Source of the DNA: Prevotella sp.
GTDB lineage: Bacteria > Bacteroidota > Bacteroidia > Bacteroidales > Bacteroidaceae
DNA: 37,962 nucleotides
Reading direction: 5' to 3'
Assembly: GCA_018385335.1 (NCBI GenBank)
Contig: JAHAZN010000027.1
Span: 1 to 37,962, forward strand
The number at the start of each line of letters is the position of its first letter. Position 1 is the stretch's first letter. Positions 16,494-28,500 of this stretch are shown here, piece after piece. The notes under the pieces are model-generated. The model worked only from the letters and a program-made list of their open reading frames with translations. It was not told where the DNA came from and did not search any database. The translations under genes were made by a program, and so were the position numbers.

Positions 16494-19049
16494 ATGAGAA
16501 AAACTTTACTTGCAACCTGCGCACTCCTCTTCTCTATGATGAGTAATGCACAGACGAAAGATGCTCCTCTGACCCTCACCGTTGGTGAGAACAGCCACGA
16601 CACAGGAGCACAGTCCACTGACGTTTATTGGAAATACACAGCTGAGCAGAACCAGTTGCTCACCATTTCCGCCAAGAGCACTGAGAGCTACAGTACTTAT
16701 TTCTATGGTGCCTATCTGATAGCCGAAACCGATACCACGGCCCTGTCTATCACTTCTGATGCCAAATATAATAAGGTAGTGGCAGTGACAGCAGGTCAGA
16801 CCATTCTGTTGGAGACACGTGCATTTGCCAACGCTGCTGGTGCTACTGCTGTATGTCAGCTCACTGTTGAGGCCAACAATGATGTGCCTGGTCTTGGCAC
16901 TGGTATTGCAGCCGACAACCAGTTGGTAGTGGTGCCCGGCAAGACCCAGTTTGTAGGCGACCAGACCCAAAGCGGTTCTCAGACCTCTTACCTCACCTAT
17001 ACCGCTACCGAGGATGGCCAGTTGGCTATCTATCTGAGCAACTCTGTACAGAGTGCTACCGTGAATGGCGAGGCTGCTGCTGCTGAGTTTAGCTCAGAGA
17101 AAGGTGGTTATGTACTGAAAGCACAGATAGAGACAGGCAAAACCTACAACATCGTATGGCAGTCTTATGGCGTGCAGCTCATCAGTTCTGAGATTCTTCA
17201 TCCCATTCTCGGTTCTTTAGAGATGCCTATCACACTGAAGGCAGGTGCCAACGAGATTCCTGCTGCCAAGGGAGAGTATTACTTTACTTTCGCTCCTGAG
17301 AAGACCGGTTATGCTGTGTTCTCCAGTGAGGAGACCATCCCCGGCGGACAGGTATTGGTATATCAGAACAAAGCAAATATCCAGTATAATAATCCCCTTG
17401 CTACTTCCGAGCAGGGCTCTCTCAATGTGAAGTTTGAGATTTCCACCATTTTCTATGCTCCTTACCTCAAAGTGGTGAAGGTGGAAGATACTGAGACTGC
17501 CCAGACCTGGAACTTCGCTATAGAAGACTATAAGGTGGGACAGAAGGAGGATAATCCTATTGTGATAGAAAACGTGCCTGCCGAGGGTCTGAAGGCTGAG
17601 ACAGGTGCTACCTACTTCAAGGTAAACGTGCCTGCCGGCAAGACAGGCTTCCTCGTTGCTGAGGCTACCTCTGCAGTTACCAATGCCATGAGCAGCTTGA
17701 AGGTTTATCCCGCAGGCAACAGCTGGAACGGCAACTCAGGACAGACCATCGCCAAATATGAGGTGAATGGTGGTGAGGCAGGTGCTGCCTTCTTCATCCT
17801 GGTAAACAATGCTGAGACCAGCGACATCGAGTTCAAGGTTTATTATGAGGATGTGAAGCAGGGTGACCTCATCACCAATCCTCTCACCGCTGTGCTCGGT
17901 GAGAACAAGATCGACCGCAACGGCACTGTTTACTATAGCTACACCCCGACCAAGGACTGCAAGGTAGTCTTCACCGTTGCTCCTAACATCGAGCTCGCCT
18001 TCCCCCAGAGTACCAGTCCTTGGGCCGGCGTATATGACTCTTACAAGGTGGGTGCTACCTATACCCTCTATGCTGAGAAAGACAAGAACTACCTTATCAC
18101 CGTGAGCGGTGCCGCTGCCGATGATGTGCTGGAGATTGCCGAGGTTGATTTCGTTGCCGGCGACACCAAGGCCTTGGCTGTCGAAGTTGTTGACAACAAG
18201 TATGTGTTCGATGACAAGGCTCCCGTTTGCAAATGGCTGAAGTATGTGGTGACCGAGGATGGTTACCTCGTAGCTGAGTGTGATACTGCTTATAGCTATG
18301 ACCAAGACGCACTTCGCATCAACATTGGTGTCAACGAGGGTTATATGACCCCGATGGTTTCATATGGTGCTGACTATATGCCCATCTTCAAGAGCGAAAT
18401 CTCTGTAGTGAAGGGAGACACAGTATATGTCAACATCACTGGTTCTTCAGCTGTAGAAGGTGCTACCCTCTCATTCGCAATGCGTGAGGCTAACCCAGGC
18501 GAGACCGTGAAGACGGCCATCAACATGGAAGTGAACACAGCGTATGATATTCCTGCTGCCAGTGGTTCCTCAAGCTATTGGGTGAAGGCTACACTGAAGG
18601 CCGGCTCATACACACTGAAGGCTACAGGTAGCATGAGTGCTTTCTACTATCTCGGTGAGGAGAACGCTCTGACTGAAAACCTCATCGGCAATATCTCCCT
18701 GAGCAACTACGATGAGAACTACCAGCCTACCAATGATTATACAGCTAAATTGGAGATCACTGAAGAGGGTGAGTATTTCTTCAACCTGATGTACATCTAC
18801 AGTGCTTGCAAGCTGACCATCGTTGCTCCCGTGAGCGATGCTATCAGCAGTGTGAATGTAGGCAAGACCATCAGTGTGGCCGATGGCCAGCTCAATATCG
18901 AGGCTGACAACGCCGACGTGAAGGTGTTCTCTCTCTCTGGCGCACAGCTCTTCGGTGAGCAGGTGAAGGGTAAGGCTCAGCTCCGACTCAACAAGGGAAT
19001 CTATCTCGTTAATGTGAATGGCGAGACAAAGAAGGTGATGGTGAAATAA
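16494..19049 (+). CDS. Secreted seven-repeat beta-sandwich protein with T9SS-type tail
   Basis: The 851-residue product has a signal peptide (MRKTLLATCALLFSMMSNA then Gln). Seven units of roughly 90-120 residues follow, starting near residues 25, 130, 245, 355, 462, 565 and 685. Each begins with a short strand such as 'PLTLTVGEN', 'PITLKAGANEI' or 'NPLTAVLGENKI', then an 'xYYxYTP' or 'YWKYTA' strand and a 'G-(Y/x)-(L/V)-VxxxxS' strand. This layout resembles prepeptidase C-terminal (PPC)-like beta-sandwiches. The last ~65 residues ('DVKVFSLSGAQLF', 'LNKGIYLVNVNGETKKVMVK') are a classic T9SS C-terminal sorting domain. No catalytic residues are evident; a surface-layer, adhesive or glycan-binding function is inferred. 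It is followed by a 17-bp hairpin and then the M6 protease gene. Confidence 0.88.
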   Translation: MRKTLLATCALLFSMMSNAQTKDAPLTLTVGENSHDTGAQSTDVYWKYTAEQNQLLTISAKSTESYSTYFYGAYLIAETDTTALSITSDAKYNKVVAVTAGQTILLETRAFANAAGATAVCQLTVEANNDVPGLGTGIAADNQLVVVPGKTQFVGDQTQSGSQTSYLTYTATEDGQLAIYLSNSVQSATVNGEAAAAEFSSEKGGYVLKAQIETGKTYNIVWQSYGVQLISSEILHPILGSLEMPITLKAGANEIPAAKGEYYFTFAPEKTGYAVFSSEETIPGGQVLVYQNKANIQYNNPLATSEQGSLNVKFEISTIFYAPYLKVVKVEDTETAQTWNFAIEDYKVGQKEDNPIVIENVPAEGLKAETGATYFKVNVPAGKTGFLVAEATSAVTNAMSSLKVYPAGNSWNGNSGQTIAKYEVNGGEAGAAFFILVNNAETSDIEFKVYYEDVKQGDLITNPLTAVLGENKIDRNGTVYYSYTPTKDCKVVFTVAPNIELAFPQSTSPWAGVYDSYKVGATYTLYAEKDKNYLITVSGAAADDVLEIAEVDFVAGDTKALAVEVVDNKYVFDDKAPVCKWLKYVVTEDGYLVAECDTAYSYDQDALRINIGVNEGYMTPMVSYGADYMPIFKSEISVVKGDTVYVNITGSSAVEGATLSFAMREANPGETVKTAINMEVNTAYDIPAASGSSSYWVKATLKAGSYTLKATGSMSAFYYLGEENALTENLIGNISLSNYDENYQPTNDYTAKLEITEEGEYFFNLMYIYSACKLTIVAPVSDAISSVNVGKTISVADGQLNIEADNADVKVFSLSGAQLFGEQVKGKAQLRLNKGIYLVNVNGETKKVMVK

Positions 19050-19065
19050 TCATCACTGATAGACT

Positions 19066-19111
19066 AACGTTTAAACCACCTCCAATAGGAAAGAGGTGGT
19101 TTAAACGTTTT
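19066..19111 (+). terminator. 17-bp hairpin/terminator between the repeat protein and M6 protease genes
   Basis: AACGTTTAAACCACCTC (19066-19082) pairs perfectly with GAGGTGGTTTAAACGTT (19093-19109) around a 10-base loop, followed by TTTT. Only 35 bases separate it from the protease ATG at 19147 and no promoter box is visible there, so it may be an attenuator rather than a full stop. The right arm can also pair with codons 2-7 of the protease gene. Confidence 0.82.
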
Positions 19112-19146
19112 CATTGTTTTCTGATATCGAAGAAAATAACAAGCAT

Positions 19147-22100
19147 ATGAAACGTTTAAAACATCTCCTCTTTCTCTCGGTCTTGGCACTGAGCTGTTCA
19201 CAACAGGCTCATGCAGTGAAGGCCTTTCCCAAACCCATCCGCGTGGTGCAACCCGACGGTACGACGCTCATGGTGCAGTTGGTAGGTGACGAAGGTTCGC
19301 ATTACACCACGACACTTGACGGCTTCATGATTCAGAAGAACCGTGAAGGTTTCTTCTGTTATGTAGCTTATGATGCCGACAAAGGTCAACGCACAGTTAC
19401 CTCTCAACGTGTTCATCCCGTGAAAGAGCGCAATGCCGATGAAAAGGCTTTGGTCAGCGGTCTGATGAAGGGTAGGGAGATAAGTAAGGATGAGCATCAG
19501 CGTTTCGGAAGGAAAGTGCTACAGCCACAGCAGTTGCTCTCGCCTAAGGTGCTCAATCCTCAGAGACGGGCGAAGGTGAGTGAACAGCGTTCGGTGGAGA
19601 GTCATTACCTCGTGGTGCTTGTCAACTTCGCTGACTCAACCTTTAGGTTCACTCATGACGATTTCGATGCATGGCTCAACGAAGAGGGTTATAGCAAGAA
19701 CGGAGCGACAGGTTCGGTGAGAGACTACTATGCAGACAACTCCATGCAGCAGTATGTGCCCAACTTCCATGTGGTGGGCCCCTATACCTTAGCCCATCCC
19801 ACGGCCTACTATGCCGGCAATGATGCCTCGGGAAGCGACCAGGACCCACGTGCGATGGTGAAGGAAGCCTGTCTCTTGGCTAAGCAGAACAATCCGGAAC
19901 TCAACTTTGGGATTTTTGATAACGACGGTGACGGACTGATAGATAACTGCTACATCATCTATGCCGGTTACAGTGAGGCGAGCACCGCCAACGACGATGA
20001 TATGTGGCCACATAGCTGGTATATGGGCGATGATAAGTTCAATATCGACGGCGTGACTATCAACAACTACTCATGCTCAGCAGAGTTGGTGGGACAGCCT
20101 GGACTGCCGCTCCTGCCCACGATGGACGGTATTGGTACCTTCACCCATGAGTTTGGACATGTCCTCGGACTCAAAGATATGTACGACACCGATGACTATG
20201 TGGGAGGCTATGGCATCGACCCCGGTTCCTATAGTCTCTATGCTTCAGGAAGCTATAACAACAACAGTCGCACCCCGCCCTATCTCATGGCTTTTGAACG
20301 TATGCAGTTGGGGTGGATGGTTGAGGGCTCCCCTGCAGCCGACCTTAAGCTACTCAACAAGCCCGAGGATGTGCAACTGCCATCCCTCGCCACCAATGCC
20401 GCCCGATATATTGATTGTCAACCCCAGCGTGAGGCAGGCACCGGACGTGAGTTGATGATTGTAGAGAATCGTCAGAAGACGGGATGGGATAAGTATATCC
20501 CCGCCCACGGACTCCTTATCTATCATTATGATTATACCGATGAAATGGTAGAAAAATACTGGAGTGTGAACGGACCCAACAACAATGCTTCGCATCGCTG
20601 CATGTACATTAAGGCTGCCGATGGCTCCGATGACAACACCTCGCGAAGTGGTGATACCTATCCCGGCAGCAGTGCCAATACGGAGTTTACTGACACCTCG
20701 GTACCCAATGCACTCAACTGGGCAGGAAAACCCACCAACGTGCCGCTTACCAATATCACCGAGGATGACGGCTTGGTGCGCTTCCAGGTGATGGGTGGCA
20801 CTACTACATGGACAACCGTCAAGACCCTGGTGCCCACCGACGTGAAAGACACATCGGCTGTCTTCACTGCCGTCATCACCGCCGATGTAACGAAGGTGGT
20901 GGAGAGCGGTTTCTGTTGGGGAAGTGAAGAGGGGCTCACCATAGCGCAGACGCATGTAGTAGCCGACGATGCCAAAGCACCCAAGGTGAATATCAACACG
21001 CTGAAGCCAGGGACCAACTATTATGTGAGAGCTTATCTTAAACTCACCGATGGAACCGTTGTTTATGGCTCGTCAGTACCCTTCCGCACCGAGTGTGCCT
21101 TGGCTAAGGCACCCTTTGCGAGCGACTTTTCATCATGGACCAATGGCGAACTCGACTGCTGGCGTATCGTCGATAATAACCGCGATGGTACCAGTTGGGA
21201 ATATGATGAATCGAGCGAGGGTATGCTCTACTATGGCGACGGTTATAACGATGCCGACGACTGGCTCATCTGCCGCAACCGCATGCTCGTCCCCGAACAT
21301 GGCTCCCTCTATTTCATGCGTGGCATTCTTGACGAGGGCGATGTTGAGAACCTCGATATCTATATCTCCACTAAGCGTAGCACGCTCGATGATTTCGTAC
21401 TTTATAAGCGATTCTCGTTTGCCGACAACTATTCTATTCCCGTGTTGGAAGAAGTTGACCTCAGCGAGTTTGCCGGCAAGGAGATTTACGTGGCCTTTAA
21501 ATGCAGTTCAGAGCGTCTTCAGAGTGCACTCTATCTGTGGTATTTCATGCTCATGGATAAGTTGGATACCCCCACGATGAAACGCTTCGAAAAGACCGGT
21601 GCCAACCAACTGACTGTGGAGTGGACTCCCGTTGACCGTGCGCTCTACTACTATCTGATGTTTGGCAAGGAGAGCAGCGAACGCCAGTTCTACAGTCTCT
21701 TTACCCCCGTCTCATTCTATGAGCGCATCGAGGGTAAAACCGAAGTGCAGGCTGGTTCCATCAGCTTCACCGGCGACGGCTCCGTCACGCTGAAGAACAT
21801 ACCAGAGGGGGTGCTCGATCTGAAGTTCATGCTCACCTCCTCAGGCCCCTTCGGTACCTCTACCTTAGTGGTTCAGGGCTCTAAGGACGGAGAACGATGG
21901 ACCGATGTAGGGCCAAAGATATCTATCAGCAGCTATGATGCAGAAGGACAGGAGTGCGACTGGGAAGCCTATGTGGCTAACAAGGGTTATACGCAGCTCC
22001 GCTTCAACTTCACCCACGGAGGCCGCAACGGCCGTATGCGTTACCTCTATCTTGAGTATTATGACGGCAAGGTGATAGATATGCTGGCAGCGGGTGCTGT

Positions 22101-22479
22101 CTATGGCACTTCTACCGTCATCAACGGCAAGACCGATGGAGAGTTTGACAGTGGCAGATATGTTGCCTGGGTATGTGCCGGCGATGGTGTCCTCTACTAT
22201 GACGAGAGCAACAAGCTCATCTATGATGCTGCTACGGCGATAGAAGATCATATCGACGACAGCGGTCTCCGTCTCTCCCTCACCAAAGACAATCTCCGTG
22301 TGGATGGATTACAGGCAGGACAGCGTATCAGTGTCTGTCTCCCCTCCGGTGTTACCCTGTTTAGCGGTGTGGCAGAAGGTCAGTCACTCTCCTTCGGTAC
22401 ACGTGCCCACCATGGTGTGGTGCTGGTCAATATCGCCGACAAGGAGAAGCGCATCACACGTAAGGTGATTCTCCCATAA
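19147..22479 (+). CDS. M6-family metalloprotease, secreted, multi-domain, T9SS-type tail
   Basis: I chose the ATG at 19147, which gives a signal peptide (MKRLKHLLFLSVLALSCSQQ then AHA); an in-frame ATG at 19114 would put 11 polar residues before it and sits at the foot of the upstream hairpin. In the 1,110-residue product the N-terminal part has a propeptide-like stretch ('GDEGSHYTTTLDGFMI'), then the M6 (immune inhibitor A-like) domain: 'RDYYADNSMQQYVPNFHVVG', 'DNDGDGLIDN', and the zinc motif HEFGH at 334-338 followed by 'VLGLKDMYD'. A fibronectin-like domain (about 552-650), an anchor-J-like domain (about 655-810), another beta domain and a C-terminal sorting-type tail (about 1045-1110) follow. 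It should be a zinc endopeptidase on the surface or outside. The substrate is unknown. Confidence 0.9.
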   Translation: MKRLKHLLFLSVLALSCSQQAHAVKAFPKPIRVVQPDGTTLMVQLVGDEGSHYTTTLDGFMIQKNREGFFCYVAYDADKGQRTVTSQRVHPVKERNADEKALVSGLMKGREISKDEHQRFGRKVLQPQQLLSPKVLNPQRRAKVSEQRSVESHYLVVLVNFADSTFRFTHDDFDAWLNEEGYSKNGATGSVRDYYADNSMQQYVPNFHVVGPYTLAHPTAYYAGNDASGSDQDPRAMVKEACLLAKQNNPELNFGIFDNDGDGLIDNCYIIYAGYSEASTANDDDMWPHSWYMGDDKFNIDGVTINNYSCSAELVGQPGLPLLPTMDGIGTFTHEFGHVLGLKDMYDTDDYVGGYGIDPGSYSLYASGSYNNNSRTPPYLMAFERMQLGWMVEGSPAADLKLLNKPEDVQLPSLATNAARYIDCQPQREAGTGRELMIVENRQKTGWDKYIPAHGLLIYHYDYTDEMVEKYWSVNGPNNNASHRCMYIKAADGSDDNTSRSGDTYPGSSANTEFTDTSVPNALNWAGKPTNVPLTNITEDDGLVRFQVMGGTTTWTTVKTLVPTDVKDTSAVFTAVITADVTKVVESGFCWGSEEGLTIAQTHVVADDAKAPKVNINTLKPGTNYYVRAYLKLTDGTVVYGSSVPFRTECALAKAPFASDFSSWTNGELDCWRIVDNNRDGTSWEYDESSEGMLYYGDGYNDADDWLICRNRMLVPEHGSLYFMRGILDEGDVENLDIYISTKRSTLDDFVLYKRFSFADNYSIPVLEEVDLSEFAGKEIYVAFKCSSERLQSALYLWYFMLMDKLDTPTMKRFEKTGANQLTVEWTPVDRALYYYLMFGKESSERQFYSLFTPVSFYERIEGKTEVQAGSISFTGDGSVTLKNIPEGVLDLKFMLTSSGPFGTSTLVVQGSKDGERWTDVGPKISISSYDAEGQECDWEAYVANKGYTQLRFNFTHGGRNGRMRYLYLEYYDGKVIDMLAAGAVYGTSTVINGKTDGEFDSGRYVAWVCAGDGVLYYDESNKLIYDAATAIEDHIDDSGLRLSLTKDNLRVDGLQAGQRISVCLPSGVTLFSGVAEGQSLSFGTRAHHGVVLVNIADKEKRITRKVILP

Positions 22480-22532
22480 TCGCTCACACAGCCATCCTAA
22501 TATTCATCCCTAAGAACGAAACAATAATAAAG

Positions 22533-25500
22533 ATGACAAACATAGCAAAACTCACAGCAGGCGCTCTTCTTCTCGTGACAGGCTTTGCCTGGGCTACCAG
22601 TCAGACGCTCCGCACGGAGAAGAAGATGGAGAAAGTGAAACCAGTGGTAGGCTTCTCTGCCAAGGTGCAGCGTGCCACCTCTCAGGTGCCCCAGCTCCTT
22701 GTCGATGGTAGTGAAGATGGTGTACCCTACGGACTGCAGTTGCAGAGCGTGAACGACAGGAAGGTGAAACTCAGTTGGCTCTCGCCCGAACCGCTCGATG
22801 GTTATTTCGAAGATTTCGAGAGTCATCCCAACTTTGAGATCAACTCACCTGGTAGCATCGGCTGGTCGTATGTCGATGGCGATAACCGCGTGAACTACGT
22901 GTGGCAGGCATGCACCTTCCCTAATATGGGAGAGAAGATGGCGTTTATCGTGATGAATCCATCGCAGACGACACCGGCTACCGACGGCAACCCCGACTTC
23001 ACTCCCTATTCAGGCGAGAAGATGCTTGTTGACTTCGCTGCCGTTGATGGACAGAACAACGATTATCTCATCTCTCCACATCTTAGCTTCGACACCGATT
23101 TCCGTATCAGTTTCCGTGCACGCAGTTATAAGGTGAGCACCAGCTTTCCTATGGAGCGCATCCGTGTGGGCTACTCCATACGTACGATGAAACCGTCAGA
23201 TTTCGTCTTTGTCAACGAAGGCGACTATATCGAACTCCCTGCTGAGTGGACCCTCGTGGAATACACCATTCCCAAGGAGGCTAAATATGTTACTATCAAC
23301 AGCGTGTCCAACGATGCTTTCATGCTGATGATTGATGACATCTTCATTGGAACCAACAAGGTGCGCCCGGGCATTGGTCCCCGTCGTCTCCCCTCTTCCC
23401 CCGCCCTCGTAGGATTTAATGTCTATAGGAATGGGACCAAGGTGAACGATGCACCTGTTGATGAGATACGTTTTGTCGATGAAGTGGACGATTATGGCAC
23501 CTATGACTATACCGTCACCGCCCTCTATGCCGACGGTACGGAGAGTGCTGCCTCCACACCGCTGACCGTTGAGGTGCCCGACATCCGTCTCCTGCCTTTC
23601 GAAGATGACTTCGACGACTGGACACTGCATGAGGACAAGTGGACCGTGGTGGCTGAGGATGGTAATGAGTCGAAATGGAAGATCGATTATTACACCTATG
23701 GCCTCACCGACCCCTCCGCCTCTTTCGGCTGGTCGGCTATCACCGACTACGACCAGTCGCTGATGAGTAGAGAACTGCATACGCTCGACAGGGCCTCCAC
23801 CTATGTGCGCTTCAACCTCCGCCTGCAGCACGAGAAGTTTGTCAACCTCGACAACCTCGCCCTTCAGGTGTCCTGTGATAATGGCAACACATGGAAGACC
23901 GTCACCACCTTCGATAACATAGAAGGAGAGTTCAACTGGCGCACCCACCAGTTCTCACTTGCCAAATATCTCACCAACGACTTCTTCCGCATCCGTTTCA
24001 GAGCCTATGGAGACAACGCTTACTATATCGACTACTGGTATGTTGATGATGTCAAGGTATGGAACCCAGTATGGTTGCAGGCTTCACTTGGCGTAGCTAC
24101 TGCCGAAGGTCCTGTCGCCGAGGCAGCGGTGACACTTGTAGGCGACCATGGTGGTGTCTATGAGTTGCTGACCGATGCCGATGGAAAGGTCAATATCGAT
24201 AAGATAGAGAAGGGTACCTATGAGGTGACGGTCAATAAGACAGGTTGCAACGAGTATCATGGCTCGTGGACGTTGGATGAGCGCAACGAGCATCTCAATA
24301 TCCATCTCACCCGTCCTGTTCTCCATCTGTCATCCGATGAGCATCTCCGCCTACAGATGGCTGCTGAAGATAAGGGTGATGCAGCGTTCTTGCTTACCAA
24401 CGAAGGTGACGGACCCCTCTCATGGACCCTTGAACGTCAGTTGACCAAGGGGACAGGTGATGATGCTGTGAGGTGGAAGGAGTGTCGTACCTGGACAACC
24501 TCCGGCGACCTGCAGACCTCTATCGCTTTCGATGGCGAATACTATTACACCACCTCATCTGTCCGTTTGGGTGAGTTTTGGAAATATACCCGTCAAGGTA
24601 AGCTCGTGGAGCATTTCTCCATCCCAGAGATGTATTACAAACTCTACGACCTCACCTATGATGGACGCTATTTCTATGGCAGTGATTACAAGAACCGACT
24701 CTTCCAACTCGACTTCGAGAACCGTAAGGTGGTGTCGGTCATCACTATCAGCGAACTGCCCTCGTTGGAGATCACCCATTGTAGCTACGACCCCGACCGC
24801 GACGCTTTCTGGGTGGGAGGAATGTCAACGATAGCTCTGGTGCGTCGCGACGGTTCTCTGGTGTCCCTGCTCACGCAGTTCTCCACCACAGAGAGTATCG
24901 CTGTCTTTGGTTCCGCCTATGACAATGTGAGTCCGGGAGGACCTTACCTCTGGTTAGCCGACGAGACAGCTGCCGATAACTATTCGCTCGACTGTGTGCA
25001 GTTGAGACAGTATAACCTCAACACACGTAAGCTCACTGATGTGAAACATGTGGTGAAGGATGTGCCCGGCTATGTGGTGGGCAATCCATCAATGGGACGC
25101 AACTATATCTGTGGTCTCCACACTACGACGGCGCTCACCGATGGTCGTCTGACGCTCATCGGCGTTCTCCAGCAGTCGCCCTCCCTCATCTTCGAATACA
25201 CATTAGATGTAGTAGATGACTGGCTGCGCTACTCGCCCAAACATGGTGTGCTTCAACCAGGAGAGCAACAGGTGTTTAAGTACACGCTTGATGCCTTGAA
25301 ACTCAAGTCGGGTGATGTTGTCACTGCCACGAGCCGACTGCTCACCATCCCCGAGCTCGAGGAGAAGCGCATCTCCTTCACCCTCGATGCCCATACTTTG
25401 CCTTTAGCACCGAGACCGCAGCAGCTCACAGCTGCTGCCGACAGTGCCGCTGTCCGTCTGCAGTGGCTCCCTGGCGAAGGTGATCAAACGCCCACGGGTT

Positions 25501-28500
25501 ATACCCTTTTCCGCAATGGACAGCAGATCAATGACACCCCTATCACTGCTACCACCTATACCGACCGTCCTTTGGTTTACGGCAACTATATATATAAGGT
25601 ACGGGCAGACTATGCCGATGGCAAGAAGTCAGCATTGTCCGACTCTGCCGAAGTCTTTGTCAAACGAGGCGCACCCTATTATCCTCCTTTATCACTGAAG
25701 GCCGAGGTGGAGAAGAATCAACTCATCCATCTCTCCTGGCGCTCTCCTCTCAGCTTGTCAGCGCAGAACGATACCATGAGCTGGGCTACTGGCGAGCATG
25801 TCGATCAGTTGGGTGTTTATGAAAGTAGCTATTTCTATGCTGCCAGCGTATGGGAGCCAGAAGATCTTGTACAGTATCGCAACAAGACCATTAAGTCTGT
25901 CAGTGTGCAGTTGGTCAACCCCTGCACTTATCTCGCCCTGCTTATCATCAAGGATGGCACCACTATTTATAAGAAGGCCTATAAGGGTGAGATGCGCTAC
26001 AATGGTTCGTTCACCGAGGTAGCGCTCAATGCACCCCTCACTATCGACCCCGCCTCCACCTATTATTTCGCTTTCCAGATCATGCACGACGCTGGTGTTC
26101 AACCCCTCTCTATCGATGGCAACAAGGCTGTTGACGGTAAGGGTAACATGCTCTCTGAAGATGGCAAGAACTGGTTTAGCGCACTGAACAGTGGTATCGA
26201 CGGAAACTTCAATATCAGGGTTAACTTAGTACCCAACGAGCAAGATAAGGAGCAGCAACCTGTGGGCTACGATATCTATCGTGACGGACAGCTGCTCACC
26301 CCGCAGCCAGTGGATGCCCTTAGCTACACCGACGGCTCAGCCATTGCTGGCACCCATCATTATCAGCTCGTCTCCCGTTATGCCGACGGAGGCTTCTCTG
26401 CCTATAGCGAGCGTGCCACAGCCAACATCATCAGTATCGATGGACGCTTTGCACCGGCAGCGATGAGTGGAGACGTGGAGATCAACCGACATGTATCGCT
26501 GCGGTGGGACTATCCTTTGGCAGCACCCATGTCCTTTAATAGCGACCTTGTCTCACGTCCTGTGACCGTCAGCGACAACTGTCCGGAGATGGTGAGTCAT
26601 TTCCATGGCACGGGTTCTGAGATGGCCATCGCCTCCGATGGACGAGCTATCTATACCTCCGTTTATGGCAAGAACGGACGTGTGAATAAGTACAGTCTCC
26701 GTGGAGAACTCCTCGACCACTTCACCCTCAGTGGCTTGGAGAGCATACGTAACATCGCCTACGATGGCGAATACTTCTATGTTGCCGACAACCAGACCAA
26801 TATCAAGCGGGTGGATATGGAACAGCACAAGGTGTTGGAAACCATCGATATCTCTGAATATGCCCGCCATCTTGCTTATGTGCCCGAACTGAACAATGGT
26901 CGGGGCGGATTTGAAGTAGGCGACTGGGAGACGAGCATCTTCGTGTCGAAAGATGGTAGTAAACTGGCTTCAGGACCTGCACTCCTCGGTGCTGCAGGTA
27001 CCGCTTGTCACAATGGACTGCTCTATGCCTTTGAGCAGGGACACACACAGAATGCCTTCACCGTGGGAGTCTATGATATGACTACTTTCGAAAGAGTAGA
27101 TAGCATCAATCTCGAGGATTATGTAGAGCTCACAGCTATTGAACAGGCCTCTGCTGGAGGAATGTCTGTCATCACCACTGCCGAGGGGCTCCAGCTCCTT
27201 GCGCTCGCCCTCCAGCGTGCCGATGGTCACAGCACTTTCGTGTTCCTCCAGCTCGAAGGAGTGAAGGGAGTGAGTGGCTACAACATCTACCGCAACGGAG
27301 AGCGACAGAACGAGACCTTACTCACCCACCGTTTCTTCGCGCAGGATATCGTAAGCCCAGGCACCTACGACTATACCGTAGAGACCGTCTATGTTGACGA
27401 CCTCTGCTCCTCACCCTCATCCAACCCTGTACGCATTGAGATAGTGTCACCCGATGAGGCACTGCCGCCAGTGGAGCTGAAGGCTGTGCAGGCATCTTAC
27501 GGCTATAATGTCAATCTCTCCTTTGCCGACCCCTCCCGTTATGAGGGCGCTTCGTTGGCTGTCGATGCTGAGGATATGCAGGCAGGACGACCTGTGACCG
27601 TAGAAGGATGGGTGAATGTGGACAACCGCTGGACCGCCACCGATGAGCGTGCTTACGATGGTAAGCAGAGCATGAGCGCAGTAGAGGGCAATGAGGCCTT
27701 CCTCGTGCTCCCTGCCGCCGATATGACCTGTCTCCAACTGGTGCTCTCCACCCTGAGCGACAGCGAGGGGAAGAGTGGGGTAGAGGTGCTCTATTCTACT
27801 ACCGACGAGCAGCAGGCTAACTTCATCGCCTTAACAAAGATAGAGGCTGTGGAACGATGGAAGGAACAGACAGTGACGTTACCCGCTGGAGTGAGATATG
27901 TGGCACTGCGCAAGCAGGCAACTCAGAAGACCATCTTTGTCGATGCACTCCGACTCTTTACTGAAGCACCCCAGTCGAAGGTCTATGCCTATGATGTGTG
28001 GCGCGATGGTAAGCAGCTCAACGATGAACCTGTCCGTGAGGTGAGCTTCACCGACAAGAACCTCCTGCCGGGCAACTATACTTACCAGGTGCGTCTCACC
28101 ACGATGCGCTCTGCCGTGAGTGAACTCTCTGCACCAGTAGAGATAGCACTCAACTACGACAATAAGCGTCTGCCACCCACAGGTCTTACCGCTGCCCTTC
28201 TAACTGACAACACCGTCAGTCTCTCTTGGCAGCAGCCTGCCATCGGCGAACCCGTGTGGTTGCGCTGGCACGACGGCAACTGCCACGATGCTGCCGGTCT
28301 GCCCAATGGTGGCTCTTTCTTTGCCGCCGTGCGCTGGAGTGCTTCCGATCTGAAAGACTACAGTCAGCTGGCACTCACAGATGTTGAGGTCTTTGTCAAC
28401 CAGGTGCCCGACGCCCTCTACCTGCTCGTTTACGAGGCCAACAACCTCGTGCGACAGCAGTTTGTGCCGCGCATAGAGCAACGCTCCTTCAACACCATCA

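Noticed and set aside
23196..23948. 250-codon minus-strand open frame inside the giant adhesin gene
   Set aside because: Shadow of the adhesin frame; its product shows no coherent domain.
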